A DNA stretch of 62,197 bases from VAXT01 sp035318925 (GTDB taxonomy: Bacteria > Actinomycetota > Thermoleophilia > Gaiellales > Gaiellaceae), in contig DATHDS010000043.1 in NCBI GenBank assembly GCA_035318925.1, positions 1-62,197 on the forward strand, given 5' to 3'. The position numbers and the translations under genes were made by a program. Shown in pieces: positions 49,043 to 57,956 of this stretch (the stretch's first letter is position 1; the number at the start of each line of letters is the position of its first letter). The notes beneath the pieces are model-generated. The model searched no databases, was not told the DNA's origin, and saw only the letters and a program-made list of their open reading frames with translations.

Positions 49043-49822
49043 ATGCGCGCGATTCGGTTGCACGGTCCCGGCGGCCCGAAGGATCTGTTGCTCGACGAGA
49101 TCGACGTCCCGGAGCTCGGGGCGGGCGAGGCGCTCGTGCGGATCCACGCGGCGGCGATCACCCGCGACGAGCTCGACTGGCCGACCGACCGGCTGCCCGC
49201 AATTCCCGCCTACGAGCTCTCCGGCGTCGTCGAGGCGGTTGCGCCCGACGTCGAAGGACTCTTTTCCGGCGACGAGGTGTACGGGATGACGCCGTTCGAC
49301 CGCGACGGCGCCGCCGCCGAGCTCGTGGTCGTGCCGGCGGGCGTGCTGGCGCCGAAGCCGCGGACACTCGACCACGTGCAGAGCGCAGCGCTTCCGCTGC
49401 CCGGGCTGAGCGCGTGGCAGGGGCTGTTCGACCACGCCGGGCTGCAGGCCGGCGAGCGAGTGCTGATCACCGGCGCCGCGGGCGGCGTCGGCCATCTCGC
49501 CGTCCAGCTCGCACGCGTGCATGGAGCCGAGCTTGCGGAGGACGATGTCGACCTCGTCTTCGACACAGCGGGCGGCGAGATGCCGGTGCGCGCGCTGCGG
49601 CCCGGCGGCAGGCTCGTGTCGGTGGCGGAAGAACCCGCGGCAGGCACGTACTACGTCGTCGAGCCGAATCGCATGCAGCTCGACGAGCTTGCGCGACTCG
49701 CCGACGCGGGCGAGCTGTGTCCGGAGATCGACTCCGTGTTCCCGCTCGAGCAGGCGCAGGCGGCGTTCGAGCGCAGCATGGCACGCGGCAAGCGTGGCAA
49801 GGTCGTCCTGCAGATTCGATGA
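49043..49822 (+). CDS. Medium-chain (zinc-type) quinone oxidoreductase-like protein with internal deletion
   Basis: This protein has 259 residues from ATG 49043. The start Met-Arg-Ala-Ile-Arg-Leu-His-Gly-Pro-Gly-Gly-Pro and Val-Leu-Ile-Thr-Gly-Ala-Ala-Gly-Gly-Val-Gly-His-Leu-Ala-Val-Gln are typical of NADPH-dependent MDR quinone reductases. After Leu-Ala-Arg-Val-His-Gly-Ala the chain jumps to Val-Asp-Leu-Val-Phe-Asp-Thr-Ala-Gly-Gly, so about 45 residues of the nucleotide-binding fold (the second and third strands) are missing in frame. Usual length is about 305. Cofactor binding is probably impaired. It is followed by an ICL/PEPM gene that overlaps its stop. Confidence 0.85.
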   Translation: MRAIRLHGPGGPKDLLLDEIDVPELGAGEALVRIHAAAITRDELDWPTDRLPAIPAYELSGVVEAVAPDVEGLFSGDEVYGMTPFDRDGAAAELVVVPAGVLAPKPRTLDHVQSAALPLPGLSAWQGLFDHAGLQAGERVLITGAAGGVGHLAVQLARVHGAELAEDDVDLVFDTAGGEMPVRALRPGGRLVSVAEEPAAGTYYVVEPNRMQLDELARLADAGELCPEIDSVFPLEQAQAAFERSMARGKRGKVVLQIR

Positions 49823-50613
49823 CGGCGCAGGAGCAAAAGGCCGAGCAGTTCCGCGCGCTGCACAAGGGTGCGCCGTTCGTGATCCCGAATCCGTGGGATG
49901 CGGGCTCGGCGCGCGTGCTCGCGGCGCTCGGATTCGAGGCGCTTGCGACGACGAGTTCCGGCTTCGCGTTCACACTCGGGCGCCTCGACGGCGCCGCGAC
50001 GCTCGACGAGGTCTTCGCGCACACCGCGGCGCTCGACGCCGCAACCGCGCTGCCCGTTTCGGTGGACCTCGAGAACGGCTACGGCCCGGAGCCGGCTGAC
50101 GCTGCGCATGCGATCGCGCGCATCGCCAAGGCGGGCGCCGTTGGCGGCTCGATCGAGGACTTCGATCCGGCAGGACGTCTGTATGAGCCGGCGCACGCCG
50201 CCGAACGCGTCGCCGCCGCCGTGGCAGAAGCGCGCACGCTCGGCTTCCCGTTCATGCTGACCGCGCGCGCAGAGAATCACATCCGCGGCAACCCCGACCT
50301 CGACGACACGATCGCGCGGCTGCAGGCGTACGAGCGCGCCGGCGCAGACGTCCTCTACGCGCCGGGGCTGCCCACCGTCGAGGAGATCCGCGCGGTGTGC
50401 GACGTGGTGTCGAAGCCGGTGAACGTGCTCGCGGTTCCCGGCCTCTCCTTCGCGGAGGTAGCCGCGGCGGGCGCGCAGCGCGTCAGCGTCGGCGGCGCAC
50501 TGGCGTGGGTCACGGTGAAGGCGTTCGCCGACGCGGCCGAGGCGATCCACGAGCGCGGCGACTTCTCCGCGCTCGCAGTTCGCCTGCCGCTGGATGAGTG
50601 GCTCGCCGGGTAG
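49819..50613 (+). CDS. Isocitrate lyase/PEP mutase-superfamily protein
   Basis: This protein has 264 residues from ATG 49819, overlapping the upstream stop by 4 bases. The TIM-barrel motifs include Pro-Asn-Pro-Trp-Asp-Ala-Gly-Ser-Ala-Arg, Ser-Val-Asp-Leu-Glu-Asn-Gly-Tyr-Gly, Ile-Glu-Asp-Phe and Thr-Ala-Arg-Ala-Glu-Asn. The PEP-mutase/ICL family cleaves or forms C-C or P-C bonds on small acids. The substrate is unknown for this subgroup, which lacks the catalytic Lys-x-Cys-Gly-His of isocitrate lyase. It is co-transcribed with the damaged oxidoreductase under the MarR operator. Confidence 0.87.
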   Translation: MTAQEQKAEQFRALHKGAPFVIPNPWDAGSARVLAALGFEALATTSSGFAFTLGRLDGAATLDEVFAHTAALDAATALPVSVDLENGYGPEPADAAHAIARIAKAGAVGGSIEDFDPAGRLYEPAHAAERVAAAVAEARTLGFPFMLTARAENHIRGNPDLDDTIARLQAYERAGADVLYAPGLPTVEEIRAVCDVVSKPVNVLAVPGLSFAEVAAAGAQRVSVGGALAWVTVKAFADAAEAIHERGDFSALAVRLPLDEWLAG

Positions 50614-50795
50614 GCGGCGTCCGCCGCGACGGGCCCGCGGTACGGCCCGCGGCCTCACTCAGCTCAGTGTTCGCGTCCACCGACTTCTTCCACGCCTTCT
50701 TGAAGTGGTCGAGCGCCGGATCCCCATAGTCCTGCCCTTGAGATGCAAGCCGAGCGTTGGGGGACGTGTCCGTCGCCACGAAATGCCGACGGACG

Positions 50796-51329
50796 TCAGT
50801 CTTCCGGCAGCCTCGTCGGCTCGTAACGAGCGGGACGTCGGCGGCCGTGGCTGGCGTACGCTGTTTCGACGGAGGTTGTCTCCTGTTCGACGCCGACGCC
50901 GCGGCGAAGCGCGAGCTCGGAGACGGGGTAGATGACATCGTCAGTCGGCCGAGCACCGATGGCGAGGAGAACGCAGCGCTCCTCGCCGATTGCCACAAAC
51001 CCGTGTTCAGTCCACGGCGGGCAGTGGACGAAGTCCCACTGCCGCAGCTGACGCTCCTGGCCTTCAATAAGAAGGAGACACTCGCCTGCGACGACAAGGA
51101 AGTCTTCCTGCGCGTTCTCACCGTGGTAGAGCGTCGCGAGGCGGCCCGGCTCGACAATCGTCAGGTGCACTCCGAGCTGCGGGAAGGTCAGATCGCCTTC
51201 GAAATCGGTCACGGGCGCTCTTCCCGAACTGACACGCCAGCGCACTTCGCGCGCATTGACGACAAACCAGCCGTCACTAGAAGCCACCAGTCCCTGCTCA
51301 GAGTTGCGCAGCTCTGCTTCGGGAACCAT
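50796..51329 (-). CDS. Cupin-domain protein
   Basis: This 177-residue protein has one cupin barrel: Leu-Tyr-His-Gly-Glu-Asn-Ala-Gln-Glu-Asp-Phe-Leu-Val-Val-Ala-Gly-Glu-Cys, then Asp-Phe-Val-His-Cys-Pro-Pro-Trp-Thr-Glu-His-Gly-Phe. His and Glu metal ligands of motif 1 and the His of motif 2 are there. Cupins of this size are dioxygenases, epimerases or ligand sensors. The C-terminus is a basic Arg-rich tail. It lies beside a LysR gene on the same strand (50 bases). Confidence 0.85.
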   Translation of the reverse strand: MVPEAELRNSEQGLVASSDGWFVVNAREVRWRVSSGRAPVTDFEGDLTFPQLGVHLTIVEPGRLATLYHGENAQEDFLVVAGECLLLIEGQERQLRQWDFVHCPPWTEHGFVAIGEERCVLLAIGARPTDDVIYPVSELALRRGVGVEQETTSVETAYASHGRRRPARYEPTRLPED

Positions 51330-51379
51330 CGATGCCTCCTTCCCTACGGCTCAGAGGATCCGCTCCGCATCACGCGGTA

Positions 51380-52339
51380 CTAGTCACGCGCTTGCCGCTG
51401 TGCTGAGAACTCTTCCTGCTCCGTGAATGCCGTGAAGGCTGCCTGGGAGGCGGCGATGAACGCGGAAGCTGCCGCCGACTGCAGGCGGTCGCGGTTCCAA
51501 ACAAGGCCCAGTCGCCGAGCCGGCGGCCCGTCGGCGAGCTCGAGCAGTCGCGTGCCCTGCATGCTTGCATCCATCGTCAATCGCGGTACTAACGCAGCGC
51601 CGACACCGGCGGCAACGAAGTTCTGGACGACGCCGTTGTCATCGGAGCTGAAAACGACGTTCGGCTCGACAGCGTTCGCTCGCAGAACGGCGTCGAGCAA
51701 AGGTTGCTGGCTGCAGTTTCGCAAGGTGATCAGCCGGAGACCAGCGAGCTTCGACACGGGGAATGGTTTTCGCGATGCCGCGAGCGGCGAACCGCTGTCT
51801 ACGACGAGGACGTAAGGGTCGCGAAGAAGCTCAAGTGAGGCGAGCGACCGCGTGGCCTCCGAGAGCGTCGTAAAGGCGAAGTCGAGACGGCCGTCCTCGA
51901 CGCGTTCGACGAGGGCCAGGTCGCCTGAATGCTCGTGGACGCGGATCGGAACCTCCGGGCACATCTCCTGGAAGTCGCGCAGTGGTGCAGGGAGGACGCC
52001 TATCGCGACTGACTCATAGCAGCCGACGCGAAGTGGCCTCGCTTGACCGGCAACTGCTGCTGTTACATCCGCTTGTGCTGCTCGCAAGCGTGCGACGATC
52101 ACCTCGGCGTGGTCCGCGAGCACCCGGCCGACGTCGGTCAACTCGGCTGGTCGGCGTCCGCCGCGGCGCGCGACCACACGCGCGCCAACGATGCGTTCGA
52201 GCATTGCAATCTGCTGACTGACCGCGGACTGCGTGTATCCAAGCTTGAGCGCGGCGGCCGCAAACGAGCCCTCCTGGGCGACGGCCCGAAGTGCCGCGAG
52301 ATGGCGGAACTCGAGCGTTCTCCAGAGATCAGAGTTCAT
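51380..52339 (-). CDS. LysR-family transcriptional regulator
   Basis: This protein has 319 residues. The helix-turn-helix is Leu-Arg-Ala-Val-Ala-Gln-Glu-Gly-Ser-Phe-Ala-Ala-Ala-Ala-Leu-Lys, Gln-Ser-Ala-Val-Ser-Gln-Gln-Ile. The effector-binding domain follows, with Leu-Arg-Val-Gly-Cys-Tyr-Glu-Ser and Leu-Asp-Phe-Ala-Phe-Thr-Thr. The ligand is unknown. It is transcribed away from the permease at 52445 (gap 105), so the permease may have been its target. Confidence 0.92.
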   Translation of the reverse strand: MNSDLWRTLEFRHLAALRAVAQEGSFAAAALKLGYTQSAVSQQIAMLERIVGARVVARRGGRRPAELTDVGRVLADHAEVIVARLRAAQADVTAAVAGQARPLRVGCYESVAIGVLPAPLRDFQEMCPEVPIRVHEHSGDLALVERVEDGRLDFAFTTLSEATRSLASLELLRDPYVLVVDSGSPLAASRKPFPVSKLAGLRLITLRNCSQQPLLDAVLRANAVEPNVVFSSDDNGVVQNFVAAGVGAALVPRLTMDASMQGTRLLELADGPPARRLGLVWNRDRLQSAAASAFIAASQAAFTAFTEQEEFSAQRQARD

Positions 52340-52444
52340 TGGGTCACCCCAAATTAGTCGAGTGGCGACGGCCGAGGCAAGCGGTCAGCCTCTCCTATCG
52401 CTTCTCGTCCGCGTCTTGCTCCCACGATCACGCTTCCCCAGGCG

Positions 52445-53640
52445 GTGGCGCTGTACTCGGGAGCCGTGATTGGGGCCGGCGTCCTGATCCTCCCCGGCAT
52501 CGCGGCCGATCGGACCGGCCCGTCTTCGCTGCTTGCCTGGGCTTTCGACGGTGTACTCGGTGTGCCGGTTGCGCTTACCTTCGCTGCCCTCGCGGCACGC
52601 TTCCCAGACGCCGGCGGCGTGTCCATCTTCGCCGCACGTGCCTTCGGAGCAGCGACGGGAGCAGTTGTCGGCTGGTTCTATTTCTTTGCCGCTGCGGTCG
52701 CGCAAGCGCTGGTGACGCTCACCGGTGCGCATTACGCTCTCGATGCGCTGGGCAGGGGACGGGCTGCGACCTACGCCGTTGCGACGTCGATGCTCGCGAT
52801 CGCGGTGGCATCGAATTTGCGCGGGCTTCGCTTGAGCGCTCGCCTCCAACTCGCGCTCGCAACTGGTGTCGCGCTGATTCTGCTCACGGCGACCCTTGCC
52901 GCGATACCGCACGAACACGCGACCCATCTGACTCCATTCTTCGCCCACGGCCGGACGGCCACGACAAGGTCGGCTGTCGTGCTCTTCTTTGCCTTCTTCG
53001 GCTGGGAGGCGATCACCCACCTCTCCGCCGAGTTCCGCGATCCCGCTCGTGACGTTCCACGCGCGACAGTCATCAGTGTCTTCCTTGTCAGCGCGGGATA
53101 CTTGGGTGTCGCCTTCGCCGTCGTCGCGAGCGGGACGTACGGCAGCGAGCGCCTTGATCGCGTTGCCGTGACTCACGTGCTCGCGAGTCCGTTGGAGTCA
53201 GTGCCCGCGTCGTCGCGCCAACCCTGGCATGCATGATCACGCTTGGGACGGCCAACGCTTTCGTCGCCGCCACTTCCCGCCTCGGCTTCGCACTCGGCCG
53301 CGACCAGGCGTTTCCGTCCTGGATGGCACGGCAGAACGCAGGTGGCGTGCCGAATGTGGCCGTACTCGTTGTCGGTGGGATCGCCGTTGTCGGCCTTGGC
53401 CTCGGTTATCTGAACGGTTGGGGCGCCGAAGACTTCCTAATTGTCCCCAACTCGCTCACGATCGTCGTGTACCTCCTCGGGATGCTCGCCGGCGTTCGAC
53501 TTCTGCGCGGCCGAGCGCGAGCGCTGGCCGTGCTTGCGGCGGTCCTCTGCAGCGGCCTAATCCCCTTTGTCGGTGTCTCGCTGGCCATTCCGGCCGGCGT
53601 TGCAGCTGCAGCGTTCGTCTACCGCCGTCTCACGCACTAG
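52445..53640 (+). pseudogene. APC-family amino-acid permease split by a frameshift
   Basis: Two overlapping frames together make one permease of about 400 residues. The first (to 53236) has Val-Ile-Gly-Ala-Gly-Val-Leu-Ile-Leu-Pro-Gly-Ile, then Phe-Phe-Gly-Trp-Glu-Ala-Ile-Thr-His-Leu, and stops shortly after Val-Thr-His-Val-Leu-Ala. The second (from 53233) begins Met-Ile-Thr-Leu-Gly-Thr-Ala-Asn-Ala-Phe-Val-Ala-Ala-Thr-Ser-Arg-Leu-Gly and carries the remaining segments. The join is near 53185-53215 and needs a one-base shift. It may be a real mutation, an assembly error, or rarely a programmed shift; no slippery run is evident. Its GTG start is approximate. Confidence 0.75.
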
Positions 53641-54230
53641 CCCAACTGCGACGACGAGTCGGTCCACTCGCGCGCGAGCATCGCGTAAACGACCTCACTC
53701 TGCCACTCGCCTTTGACCCACTCGTTCTCAACGAAATGTGCCTCCCGCCGCATGCCGAGCTTCTCGAGAACGCGCACCGATCCGACGTTCCTCGCCTCGG
53801 TCCGCCCGACGACACGATGCAGGCCAACCGTTTCGAATGCGAACGCGAGTAGCGGGCGTGCTGCCTCCGTCGCGTAGCCCTGACCGTGGTGCGCGGGGTG
53901 GAAGATGAACCCAATTTCTCCCTGGCGGTGAAGCTCGCTCGCCCAGCGCAACGAAACATCGCCGATGAGATCGCCGCTGTCGCGCAATTCGACCGCGGCG
54001 CTGAGCCATTGGCCCTCAGCCTGGAGTGCGGAGCCCGTCGTCTTGCGACCGAGCAGCTCCCGCACCTCCTGGTGCGTCCGCGGGCCGTTGTAGAGGTAGC
54101 GCGCGACGCTCTCATCCGAATGGATCTCGTGCAGAGCGTCGAGATCCCCTGCCTCGAACGGGCGGAGGAGCAGTCTCTTTGTCTTGATCGGCCAGTTTGG
54201 AGTGAACAATCGTGATCGCGAGGCTGGCAT
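53637..54230 (-). CDS. GNAT-family N-acetyltransferase (RimJ/RimL-like)
   Basis: This 197-residue protein has Thr-Lys-Arg-Leu-Leu-Leu-Arg-Pro-Phe near residue 17, then Gly-Glu-Ile-Gly-Phe-Ile-Phe-His-Pro-Ala-His-His-Gly-Gln-Gly-Tyr-Ala-Thr-Glu-Ala and Asn-Val-Gly-Ser-Val-Arg-Val-Leu-Glu-Lys-Leu-Gly-Met. This is the RimJ/RimL GNAT subgroup that acetylates N-termini or small amines. The stop overlaps the stop of the convergent permease by 4 bases. Confidence 0.9.
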   Translation of the reverse strand: MPASRSRLFTPNWPIKTKRLLLRPFEAGDLDALHEIHSDESVARYLYNGPRTHQEVRELLGRKTTGSALQAEGQWLSAAVELRDSGDLIGDVSLRWASELHRQGEIGFIFHPAHHGQGYATEAARPLLAFAFETVGLHRVVGRTEARNVGSVRVLEKLGMRREAHFVENEWVKGEWQSEVVYAMLAREWTDSSSQLG

Positions 54231-54325
54231 CGGTCCGTAGTTCGTGCCCCCGTCGCTAGCGGCCGCGGTCGTCGAAGCATAAGGACGAATCGCCTGAGCG
54301 GCGCAACGCCGTCACATTCGATCCT

Positions 54326-54973
54326 CTACACCCGCGGTCGTGCGTCAACTCGTTCGATCCACGCCGCCAAGCGAGGATGGTTTTCCCCGAGCTGCAGGTG
54401 TTCGTCAAGGATCTGGTGGAAGAGCTCGTCGTCTTCGGGGTCGCGCGCACGCGTGTACTTCAAGAACGGAAAGGCGGCGCAGTCGGCGGCCGAGAACTCG
54501 CCCATCAAGTAGTCGTGTTCACTTAGCATCGCCTCGAAACGATCGAGTGCCGCGCCCATCTCCGTGCTCAAAGCGGAAATGCGGTCGCGGTCGGGTTCAT
54601 CCGCGTTCATCTCGCGCTCAATGTCGTTCGGCAAGCGTTTCCAGTTGCGATCGAACCAGTCGATGAACAGATCTACTTGGGCACGGCGGGCAGCCTCTGT
54701 CGGAAAGAGTGGGGGGTCGGGATAACACTCCTCGAGATAAGAAAGGATGCGGGTTGAATCGGCAACAACGGTGCCGTCGTCGTCGATCACCGGCACAAGC
54801 CCTTGACCGCTGAGGCGGATTACTTCACTGCGATCGTCGTAACTGATCCAGACCGACTCCGCCTCGATGCCTTTGTAGGCCAGCGCGAGCGCGACACGCT
54901 CGGCGTTGGTTGAAAAGCGGGCGCGGTAGAGACGAACGAAAGGGGTCTTCCGGTCATCCATTTGCGGCTTCAT
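54326..54973 (-). CDS. Glutathione S-transferase-family protein
   Basis: This protein has about 215 residues from ATG 54973 (GTG 54976 also fits). The N-terminal thioredoxin-like half has Phe-Ser-Thr-Asn-Ala-Glu-Arg-Val-Ala-Leu-Ala-Leu and Gly-Leu-Val-Pro-Val-Ile-Asp-Asp-Asp-Gly, then Ala-Asp-Ser-Thr-Arg-Ile-Leu-Ser-Tyr-Leu. The C-terminal helical half has Leu-Met-Gly-Glu-Phe-Ser-Ala-Ala-Asp. Many actinobacteria use mycothiol, so the thiol used here is open. Monocistronic. Confidence 0.88.
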   Translation of the reverse strand: MKPQMDDRKTPFVRLYRARFSTNAERVALALAYKGIEAESVWISYDDRSEVIRLSGQGLVPVIDDDGTVVADSTRILSYLEECYPDPPLFPTEAARRAQVDLFIDWFDRNWKRLPNDIEREMNADEPDRDRISALSTEMGAALDRFEAMLSEHDYLMGEFSAADCAAFPFLKYTRARDPEDDELFHQILDEHLQLGENHPRLAAWIERVDARPRV

Positions 54974-55058
54974 CACCCGCTTCCCGACGGTGAGCTTGAA
55001 AAGCGTCTTGGTCGGAATCGGACCGTGCGACCGTCCTGTGGGTCGGCGGCATTCATTT

Positions 55059-56738
55059 TCAGAGATCCGCCAGGCTCGCGAGCACGGCGTCAGGTCGGAA
55101 TTCGGCCTCTTTGATCTCCGTTTCGCGCGAGACGCCGCTCAGGACGAGGATTGCGTCGATGCCGGCGCGCTTCGCGCCGGCGATGTCTGAGGCGAGGCTG
55201 TCACCGACGACCGCAATGCGCTCGCAGCCTGACAGCATTTCGCGGGCGATCTCGAAGATGAACGGCTCCGGCTTGCCGATGACGGTCGCAGTGACACCGC
55301 TCGCCGTTTCGACTGCGGCGAGCACCGCGCCGGTGGCCGGCTCGAGGCCGTCCTTTGTGGGAACGACCCGATCGCGCCCGACTGCGAAGAGCGGCGCGCC
55401 CTTGACGATCGCTCTCGTCGCTGCCCGCAACTCCGCGAAATTGAATCCGTCGTGGCCACCGACGACAACGAGCTCTGCTCGATGCGCGTCCGGCGGCCCA
55501 ACGACCTCGAAGCCGGCATCTTCGACCTCCTGCCGAAGGGCCGGCGCGCCGACGACGAATACGGCGCGGCCGCGAAGATCGCGTTGTGAGGCGAGGAAGC
55601 GGGCCGTCGCGGCTGCCGATGTCATCACGTCGGCAGCGTTTGCGGGGATGCCGAACGCCGAGAGCCGCTCGGCGAGTTCGCTGCGCGAACTTTGCGGGTC
55701 GTTGGTCAGAAACAGGACGCGCTGTCCATGCTCGCGCATCCTCGCGACCGCCGCGGCGGCGCCCTCGATCGGACTGCCGCCGAGCCAGATGACCCCATCG
55801 AGGTCGATGATCAGCCCGTCGTGCGGGCGCCCTTGTTCCAGCACCGCGCGGGTCATCGTCGGCCGACGTGATTGGGTTCTCCGCTCGCCGAGGATCGCGG
55901 CCAGCATTGACGTGTAATCACGGTCGCCGAAGCCGGCCGTCTCGGCGACGGCGAGCCACGCGCGGGCGGCGTCGGCCACGCGCAGTTCGATGCCAGCGGT
56001 TCGTGCCGCTGCGCGGATTAGCTCGGAGTCTTTGCGCGCGAGCACGAGCGGGAAGCGAGGCGGATAGTCGCCGGCCTCGATCGATCGCCGCCGACGCTCG
56101 GCTTGGCCGGCGAGCGGAGTCACCGCAAGCAGCTTGAATACGATGGACTCCGACAGCCCGAGCCCGCGCGCGAGCACGATCGCTTCACCGAGCGTCGCGA
56201 GCGTGCCGAAGAGCGCCGAGTTGGCGACAAGCTTCGCTGCTGCTCCCGCGCCAAGCGGGCCAACGTGGATGACCGATCCGAGGTGCGAAAGCAGCGGCCG
56301 GGCCAGCTCAACCAGTGCTTCCGGGCCGCCGACGAAGATCGTCAGCGAGCCCGCCTCGGCCTCGGTGACGCTGCCGAGCACCGGGGCATCGAGCAAACCG
56401 GCTCTCCTCGGCAAAGCCGCCTCCAGGTCGGCAACCGCCGCAGGCCCGACCGTCGACATCTCGATCACGGTCAGCGATCCGCTCGCGCTCCGCGCGATGC
56501 CGCCGGGTGCTTCGGTCACCGCTCGGAGCGCGAGCGGATCGGTAACCATCGTGATCAGCATCTCGGCGCGCCTCGCAGCGTCGGCGGGAGTCGCGGCGGC
56601 GATCGCACCCCGAGCCGTCAGCGGCGCAAGCTTTTCCGGGGAGCGATTCCAGACGACAAGCTCGTAACCGGCGTCGAGCAGCCGGCGGGCGATCCTCGCG
56701 CCCATCGTTCCAAGCCCGACGACGGCGACGGTCGTCAT
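55059..56738 (-). CDS. Fusion of 3-hydroxyisobutyrate-dehydrogenase-like and HAD-IIA phosphatase domains
   Basis: This protein has 559 residues. Residues 1-290 are a beta-hydroxyacid dehydrogenase: Val-Val-Gly-Leu-Gly-Thr-Met-Gly-Ala-Arg near 6-15, Leu-Asp-Ala-Pro-Val-Leu-Gly-Ser near 115-122, and Gly-Ala-Ala-Ala-Lys-Leu-Val-Ala-Asn with the catalytic Lys. Residues about 294-559 are a HAD-IIA (NagD-like) phosphatase: Ile-Ile-Asp-Leu-Asp-Gly-Val-Ile-Trp, Phe-Leu-Thr-Asn-Asp and Val-Val-Gly-Asp-Ser-Leu-Ala-Ser-Asp. A Met-Thr at the junction could be the old start of the second gene. It stops the minus-strand run that begins at the GNAT gene, and adjoins the peroxiredoxin gene directly. Confidence 0.88.
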   Translation of the reverse strand: MTTVAVVGLGTMGARIARRLLDAGYELVVWNRSPEKLAPLTARGAIAAATPADAARRAEMLITMVTDPLALRAVTEAPGGIARSASGSLTVIEMSTVGPAAVADLEAALPRRAGLLDAPVLGSVTEAEAGSLTIFVGGPEALVELARPLLSHLGSVIHVGPLGAGAAAKLVANSALFGTLATLGEAIVLARGLGLSESIVFKLLAVTPLAGQAERRRRSIEAGDYPPRFPLVLARKDSELIRAAARTAGIELRVADAARAWLAVAETAGFGDRDYTSMLAAILGERRTQSRRPTMTRAVLEQGRPHDGLIIDLDGVIWLGGSPIEGAAAAVARMREHGQRVLFLTNDPQSSRSELAERLSAFGIPANAADVMTSAAATARFLASQRDLRGRAVFVVGAPALRQEVEDAGFEVVGPPDAHRAELVVVGGHDGFNFAELRAATRAIVKGAPLFAVGRDRVVPTKDGLEPATGAVLAAVETASGVTATVIGKPEPFIFEIAREMLSGCERIAVVGDSLASDIAGAKRAGIDAILVLSGVSRETEIKEAEFRPDAVLASLADL

Positions 56739-57248
56739 CTACTCGGTCCGTCTGAGCCACTCAGCGACCTCGGCCGCGTTCAGCTCCGGTTCGGTAACCG
56801 GATAGAAGGCCTTGGCTATTAAGCCCTTCCTCGCGATCAGCGTCAGACGTGTGTAGAAGGTCCGCCCGCCCGCTGTGAACGTCGGCAGCCCGAGGAGTGC
56901 CGCCAGCCGCCGCTCCGGGTCCGAGATCAGCGGATAGTTGAGCCGAATACGGGCGGCGAACATGTTTTGTTCGTCGATCGTCTGTGCGGCGAGACCGAAG
57001 ATACGGGCGCCGAGCGCTTCCAGCTCGTTCTGCCGATCGCGAAAGGCACACGACTGCGCCGTGCAACCACGGGCACCCGGGATCGAGTCCCAACCCGGGA
57101 CCGGCGGATCAGGCAGTCCGGTCGCATGCGGATACAAATAGAGAACCAAACACTCCCCGGCGAGCTCGGCGAGACTCACCGGGCCGACGGTCGAATCGAG
57201 CCATAGAGCCGGCACTGCCGCCCCGACCAGTCGTGCGCCGAGATCCAT
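56739..57248 (-). CDS. Peroxiredoxin (AhpC/TSA, BCP-like)
   Basis: This protein has about 169 residues from ATG 57248. Cys in Gly-Ala-Arg-Gly-Cys-Thr-Ala-Gln-Ser-Cys-Ala-Phe-Arg-Asp gives the peroxidatic cysteine with a resolving partner five places on, as in BCP/PrxQ. The usual short loop before it is lengthened (Pro-Asp-Pro-Pro-Val-Pro-Gly-Trp). Reduces peroxides. It is followed immediately by the dehydrogenase/HAD fusion (next base) and preceded 35 bases earlier by the LysE gene, so all three are co-transcribed. Confidence 0.85.
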   Translation of the reverse strand: MDLGARLVGAAVPALWLDSTVGPVSLAELAGECLVLYLYPHATGLPDPPVPGWDSIPGARGCTAQSCAFRDRQNELEALGARIFGLAAQTIDEQNMFAARIRLNYPLISDPERRLAALLGLPTFTAGGRTFYTRLTLIARKGLIAKAFYPVTEPELNAAEVAEWLRRTE

Positions 57249-57283
57249 CTCAACGTCACCCGCGCCGCTCTCGCTCGAGCCGA

Positions 57284-57913
57284 TCACCGAGGCTCCGTCG
57301 CCAAGCGCAATCCGAGCGCGATGAGCACGATGCCGGTCGCCGCCTCGAGCAGGCGCCGCACGCGCCGTTGGCGCAGGAAGTCGCCAGCTTTGGCGACGAC
57401 GAGCGCATAGGCGGTCAACCACACGAGTGTCATCGATGAGAACAGGAGCCCGAGGAGCAGGAGGACGAGGAATGTCGGGCGGCCGGCCGGTGCGAATTGC
57501 GGCAGCAATGCGGGGAAGAAGGCGATCATCTTCGGGTTCGTCAGGTTGCTGATCAGGCCCTGCCGCAACGCTGCAGATGGCGTCAGCGCGCGGGTCCCAC
57601 GGGCGACGCCGCCTTGGCCCGAGTCGCTGCCGCGCCGCGCCGCGCGCAGTGCCTCGATGCCGAGGAAGGCGAGGTAGGCGGCGCCGATGAATCGCACGGA
57701 TCGGAACACAGGCTCGGACGCGACCAAGAGCGCTGCCAGCCCGGCGCTCGTTGCAACGGTCCAGGTCGTCTGACCGGTGGCGACGCCAATGGCGGTGAGG
57801 ACGCCGCCGCGCCGTCCGCCAAGCAAGGTGTTGCGGATCGTCAGGGCGGTGTCCGGACCCGGCGTGACGATCACGATGGTCGCGACGACGAGGAAAGCCG
57901 CGAGGTTCGGCAT
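57284..57913 (-). CDS. LysE/RhtB-family translocator
   Basis: This 209-residue protein has six membrane segments. The start Val-Ile-Val-Thr-Pro-Gly-Pro-Asp-Thr-Ala and the loop Gly-Gly-Arg-Arg-Gly-Gly-Val-Leu-Thr-Ala-Ile-Gly-Val-Ala-Thr-Gly are family signatures. The Asn-Pro-Lys-Met-Ile-Ala-Phe-Phe motif is in the middle. Exports amino acids or related compounds. Part of the five-gene minus-strand run. Confidence 0.92.
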   Translation of the reverse strand: MPNLAAFLVVATIVIVTPGPDTALTIRNTLLGGRRGGVLTAIGVATGQTTWTVATSAGLAALLVASEPVFRSVRFIGAAYLAFLGIEALRAARRGSDSGQGGVARGTRALTPSAALRQGLISNLTNPKMIAFFPALLPQFAPAGRPTFLVLLLLGLLFSSMTLVWLTAYALVVAKAGDFLRQRRVRRLLEAATGIVLIALGLRLATEPR

Positions 57914-57956
57914 CGCCTAACCCCAGGCCTCTGGCGCCGCCCCGCGCGTGAACGGC

